This document shows positions 62,942-64,000 of a DNA stretch of 64,000 nucleotides, piece by piece. The notes under the pieces are model-generated. The model searched no databases and was not told the DNA's origin. It saw only the letters and a list, made by a program, of their open reading frames with translations. The stretch is from Streptomyces laurentii. Lineage in GTDB: Bacteria > Actinomycetota > Actinomycetes > Streptomycetales > Streptomycetaceae. The stretch's first letter is position 1. Every line of letters starts with the position of its first letter. The position numbers and the translations under genes were made by a program. The stretch is from NCBI GenBank assembly GCA_002355495.1, contig AP017424.1, positions 1,736,001 to 1,800,000 of the forward strand, in the 5' to 3' direction.

Positions 62942-62960
62942 GACCGCCGGGGAGGCGGTC
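62942..62960 (-). terminator. Weak hairpin between thiE and metF
   Basis: GACCGCC (62942-62948) pairs with GGCGGTC (62954-62960) over 5 bases, about 90 bases after the thiE stop. Confidence 0.4.
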
Positions 62961-63047
62961 GCTCTCGCCGTCGCCCCTCCGCCCGCGGGGATCGGGCCGG
63001 CCGTCGCCGGGCCCGACGAGCCCCCGCGCCGGTAGAGCTCAGGACGC

Positions 63048-63731
63048 TCAGGCCACCGGCGCGGGCTCCGCGTCGCGCTCGCGGACGCGTCGGGCGAGGG
63101 AGGCGGCGGCCGCGGCGGGGTCGGCGGCCTCGGTGAGCGCGCGGACGACCACGATCCGGCGGGCGCCCGCGTCGAGCACCTCGTCCAGGTTGGTCTCGTC
63201 GATGCCGCCGATGGCGAACCAGGGCCGGTCCTGGGCCAGGCTCGCCGCGTACCGCACGAGGCCGAGGCCCGGCGCGTACCGTCCGGGCTTGGTGGGGGTG
63301 GGCCAGCAGGGCCCGGTGCAGAAGTAGTCCACGCCCGGTTCGGCGGCGGCCGCGGCGACCTCCGGCTCGGCGTGGCAGGAGCGGCCGATCAGCACGTCGT
63401 CGCCGAGGATCGCGCGGGCGGCCGGCACCGGCAGGTCGCCCTGGCCGAGGTGCAGCACGTCGGAGCGGATGGCGTGGGAGACGTCGGCGCGGTCGTTGAC
63501 GGCGAGGAGGGTGCCGTGGCGGCGGCAGGCGTCGGCGAGGACGGCCAGGTGGTCGAGTTCCTCGCCCGCCTCCATGCCCTTGTCGCGGAGCTGGACGACG
63601 TCCACGCCGGAGGAGAGCACGGCGTCGAGGAAGTCGGGCAGGTCGCCCTGGCGCTTGCGGGCGTCGGTGCACAGGTAGAGCCGGGCGTCGGCGAGCCGGG
63701 CGCGCGGTGCGGTGCGGGACGGCGTGGGCAT
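63048..63731 (-). CDS. thiE: Thiamine phosphate synthase
   Basis: A 227-residue TIM-barrel enzyme joining the pyrimidine and thiazole phosphates. Marks are [65 protein letters not shown] and [15 protein letters not shown], with [15 protein letters not shown] at the end. I chose ATG 63729-63731 (GGGGGGAA before it); an ATG four codons upstream is possible. There is no TPP riboswitch in the 130 bases upstream, so thiamine control here is not evident. Confidence 0.95.
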   Translation of the reverse strand: MPTPSRTAPRARLADARLYLCTDARKRQGDLPDFLDAVLSSGVDVVQLRDKGMEAGEELDHLAVLADACRRHGTLLAVNDRADVSHAIRSDVLHLGQGDLPVPAARAILGDDVLIGRSCHAEPEVAAAAAEPGVDYFCTGPCWPTPTKPGRYAPGLGLVRYAASLAQDRPWFAIGGIDETNLDEVLDAGARRIVVVRALTEAADPAAAAASLARRVRERDAEPAPVA

Positions 63732-63797
63732 GGTTCCCCCCATCGGGTGGCGCCGGGCGGGCCACCGCTCCCGAGGGGGCCGGCCGGCGTCCGCGGA

Positions 63798-63840
63798 GCC
63801 CGTCCGTCCGTACGCGGGTGAGGCGTACGGACGGACGGGC
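63798..63840. terminator. Strong hairpin between thiE and the Rv2175c-like gene
   Basis: An 18-base perfect stem, 63798-63815 with 63823-63840 (GCCCGTCCGTCCGTACGC and complement), loop of 7. It ends the minus-strand gene to its right 26 bases after its stop, so thiE needs its own promoter. Confidence 0.85.
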
Positions 63841-63865
63841 GCGGTCGTACGGGTGTGTGCGTGGG

Positions 63866-64000
63866 TCAGACGGCGAGCGCCTGGGCGCGGCGCTTCACCT
63901 CCGTGCCGCGATTCTCGCCGAGGGCCTGCGCGGGGGTGCCGGGCAGGCTCGGGTCCGGAGTGAACAGCCACTCCAGCATCTCTTCGTCGGTGAAGCCGTC
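63866..64000 (-). CDS. Rv2175c-like DNA-binding protein, C-terminal end only
   Basis: The frame is open to the right edge of the window; 44 codons and the stop are visible ([20 protein letters not shown], then a tail ending [12 protein letters not shown]). The pattern LEWLFT-x-D-x-SLPGTP, ending [12 protein letters not shown], matches the C-terminus of the Rv2175c family, small winged-helix DNA-binding proteins; the M. tuberculosis member is phosphorylated by PknL. Only the end can be judged here, so the DNA-binding part is assumed. Confidence 0.75.
   Translation of the reverse strand, partial: DGFTDEEMLEWLFTPDPSLPGTPAQALGENRGTEVKRRAQALAV

Noticed and set aside
63732..63865. A TPP riboswitch upstream of thiE
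   Set aside because: No CTGAGA or ACC-TGAT-type core is seen; the region holds only a terminator hairpin.
1..64000. CRISPR array, tRNA or rRNA gene, prophage attachment site
   Set aside because: I saw no regularly spaced repeats, no cloverleaf-like sequence with conserved T-arm, and no phage genes in the window.

Overview
The window is very GC-rich, uses codons that almost always end in G or C, starts many genes with GTG, and packs genes into overlapping operons. These traits, the family content (DUF2567, DUF3040, SAV_6107-type HEPN, a dcw cluster without murC and ftsA, DivIVA-SepF-YggT) and the gene order all point to the chromosomal core of a Streptomyces or a very close relative. From memory of the Streptomyces coelicolor map, the order matches the dnaE - ileS - divIVA - ftsZ - dcw - metF segment; I could not check this.

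Layout. 1-6900: a partial helical protein, a LON-substrate-domain protein, a YbaK deacylase, DUF2567, a truncated small gene, a two-gene ABC exporter, a split NYN-domain gene and a small hydrophilic protein. 6957-8249: an IS630-family insertion followed at once by a 62-bp mini-element, both sitting at the TA of the dnaE stop codon. 8247-17984: dnaE, a membrane protein, a DsbA-like thioredoxin, a PhoD phosphatase, an M43 metalloprotease and a dienelactone-hydrolase-like protein. 18083-22678: an antiporter, a GNAT, rluD, lspA and a DksA/TraR-like protein with a lysine-alanine tail. 22946-26402: a T-box leader and ileS.

26673-44642 is the cell division and wall cluster, all on the minus strand: rsmH, a 40-codon ORF, ftsL, a class B PBP, murE, murF, mraY, murD, ftsW, murG, ftsQ, ftsZ, a laccase-domain gene, a YggS gene, sepF, yggT and divIVA. 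These make and flip lipid II, cross-link septal peptidoglycan, assemble the Z-ring and direct polar growth. Nearly every junction overlaps or is only a few bases long. A good promoter lies upstream of rsmH, and the ftsQ-ftsZ gap holds its own regulatory region.

44972-64000: a beta-carbonic anhydrase, a MoxR-DUF58-transglutaminase operon, DUF3040, two methyltransferases around a HEPN protein, an ABC ATPase-YhgE-TetR operon with a matching operator, DUF4126, a CrtI-like oxidoreductase, a DJ-1-like protein, a membrane protein with a disordered tail, metF, thiE and the end of a Rv2175c-like gene.

The most important warning for users is that four genes (the NYN gene, sepF, one methyltransferase and the ABC ATPase) each need exactly one extra C in a run of four or five C to restore the expected reading frame. 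One of these shifts makes a false ATPase-YhgE fusion. Because sepF is a core division gene, base-calling error is more likely than real decay. I found no defence island, CRISPR array, biosynthetic cluster or clearly new multi-gene system. The most interesting local features are the double insertion into the dnaE stop codon, a GNAT that lacks its acetyl-CoA loop, and a translationally coupled small ORF between rsmH and ftsL.
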